Shown: positions 63,866 through 64,000 of the stretch, piece after piece | Numbering within the stretch: position 1 is the first letter of the stretch | Layout of the letters: every line of letters starts with the position of its first letter | From: Cellulomonas sp. URHD0024 | GTDB taxonomy: Bacteria > Actinomycetota > Actinomycetes > Actinomycetales > Cellulomonadaceae | Assembly (NCBI RefSeq): GCF_000426185.1 | Contig: NZ_AUEW01000004.1 | Location: 467,161 to 531,160, forward strand | DNA length: 64,000 bases | Reading direction: 5' to 3' | Position numbers and translations under genes: made by a program | The notes under the pieces: generated by a model | The model's database searches: none | What the model was told of the DNA's origin: nothing | What the model saw: the letters and a program-made list of their open reading frames with translations, nothing else

Positions 63866-63898
63866 GAGAGAGGCCGCGCGGGTTGCGCGGCCTCTCTC
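63866..63898 (+). terminator. Terminator after the DivIVA-repeat gene
   Basis: A perfect 14-bp stem (63866-63879 with 63885-63898) and five-base loop, rich in GC with GAGAGAGG ends, follows the stop by 12 bp. It probably also serves the minus-strand gene that enters from the right edge. Confidence 0.75.
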
Positions 63899-63905
63899 GT
63901 CGTCC

Positions 63906-64000
63906 CAGCCGTCCTCGCGCTTGAAGGTTCGCGCCCCGAGCTGCTCGTCCGCGGCCGTGCGGTGGCTCAGCCGTCCTCGCGCTTGAAGGTTCGCGCCCCG
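63906..64000. repeat. Imperfectly understood 33-bp direct repeat at the window edge
   Basis: The same 33 bases occur at 63906-63938 and 63968-64000, separated by 29 bases; the second copy reaches the window end and may be longer. On the minus strand each copy translates in one frame as GARTFKREDG, followed by a stop in the right copy (TGA at 63967-63969) and by WDDE in the left copy. A tandem 62-bp duplication of a gene's 3' end is the simplest reading. Confidence 0.7.
63967..64000 (-). CDS. C-terminal end of a minus-strand gene (partial)
   Basis: The last eleven codons on the minus strand read into GARTFKREDG and a TGA stop at 63967-63969. Codon use fits a high-GC coding sequence, but the piece is too short to identify. 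Its duplicated tail at 63906-63938 lies just downstream. Confidence 0.3.
   Translation of the reverse strand, partial: GARTFKREDG

Noticed and set aside
63906..64000. CRISPR array beginning at the right edge
   Set aside because: Only two copies are visible, the repeat is not palindromic, no cas genes are nearby, and the repeats translate to the same peptide in one frame.

Overview
The window is a gene-dense stretch of a high-GC actinobacterial chromosome. Coding strands show strong G/C third-position bias, many starts are GTG, and many neighbours overlap by 4 bp. Coenzyme F420 genes, DivIVA-type and WhiG-type proteins, and a conserved core block (rpsP-rimM-trmD-rplS-lepB-rnhB, then rpsB-tsf-pyrH-frr-cdsA-rlmN) point to Micrococcales. 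A Cellulomonas-like member is my best guess; this is inference, because no rRNA gene is present. I found no tRNA, rRNA, insertion sequence or convincing CRISPR array.

Layout. 86-6818: an F420 locus with an F420-dependent oxidoreductase, cofE, cofC, cofD and a three-gene ABC importer of the type proposed to carry F420-0. 7016-8622: a DUF222/HNH nuclease gene with a perfect LexA box on its promoter and an apparent frameshift. 8778-16151: a MocR-type regulator divergent from a pyrimidine/hydantoin catabolic operon (ureidopropionase, dihydropyrimidinase, luciferase-like oxidoreductase, aminotransferase, SDR). 16224-19837: a heterodimeric ABC exporter. 19871-23506 (minus strand): a secreted lectin/sugar dehydrogenase, a MerR regulator with its operator, and a HAD phosphatase. 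23601-28441: a translational T-box controlling ileS, then folC. 28610-32936: dihydroxyacetone kinase dhaKLM and an MFS exporter, sitting between folC and its usual partners DUF4233 and ndk. 33870-45530: smc, ftsY, the nitrogen operon amtB-glnK-glnD, ffh and an amidohydrolase. 45715-54661: rpsP, khpA, rimM, trmD, rplS, two tandem signal peptidases, rnhB, DUF2469, yraN, comM-like and dprA. 54864-63853: xerC, a WhiG/FliA sigma factor, an M23 peptidase, rpsB, tsf, pyrH, frr, cdsA, rlmN and a DivIVA-repeat protein. A direct repeat runs into the right edge.

How the parts connect. The F420 locus can make or import the cofactor used by the luciferase-like enzyme at 86 and possibly the one at 12834. 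Pyrimidine breakdown releases ammonia, and its upstream region and that of amtB both carry GlnR-like half-sites, suggesting shared nitrogen control. Several control devices can be read directly from the sequence: the SOS promoter at 7016-7059, the MerR palindrome at 22821-22835, the ileS T-box with mutually exclusive helices, and a structured rpsB leader. No wholly undescribed system is evident. The strongest leads are the importer beside near-complete F420 biosynthesis, the mixed pyrimidine pathway, a GlnD without ACT domains and the SOS-controlled nuclease.
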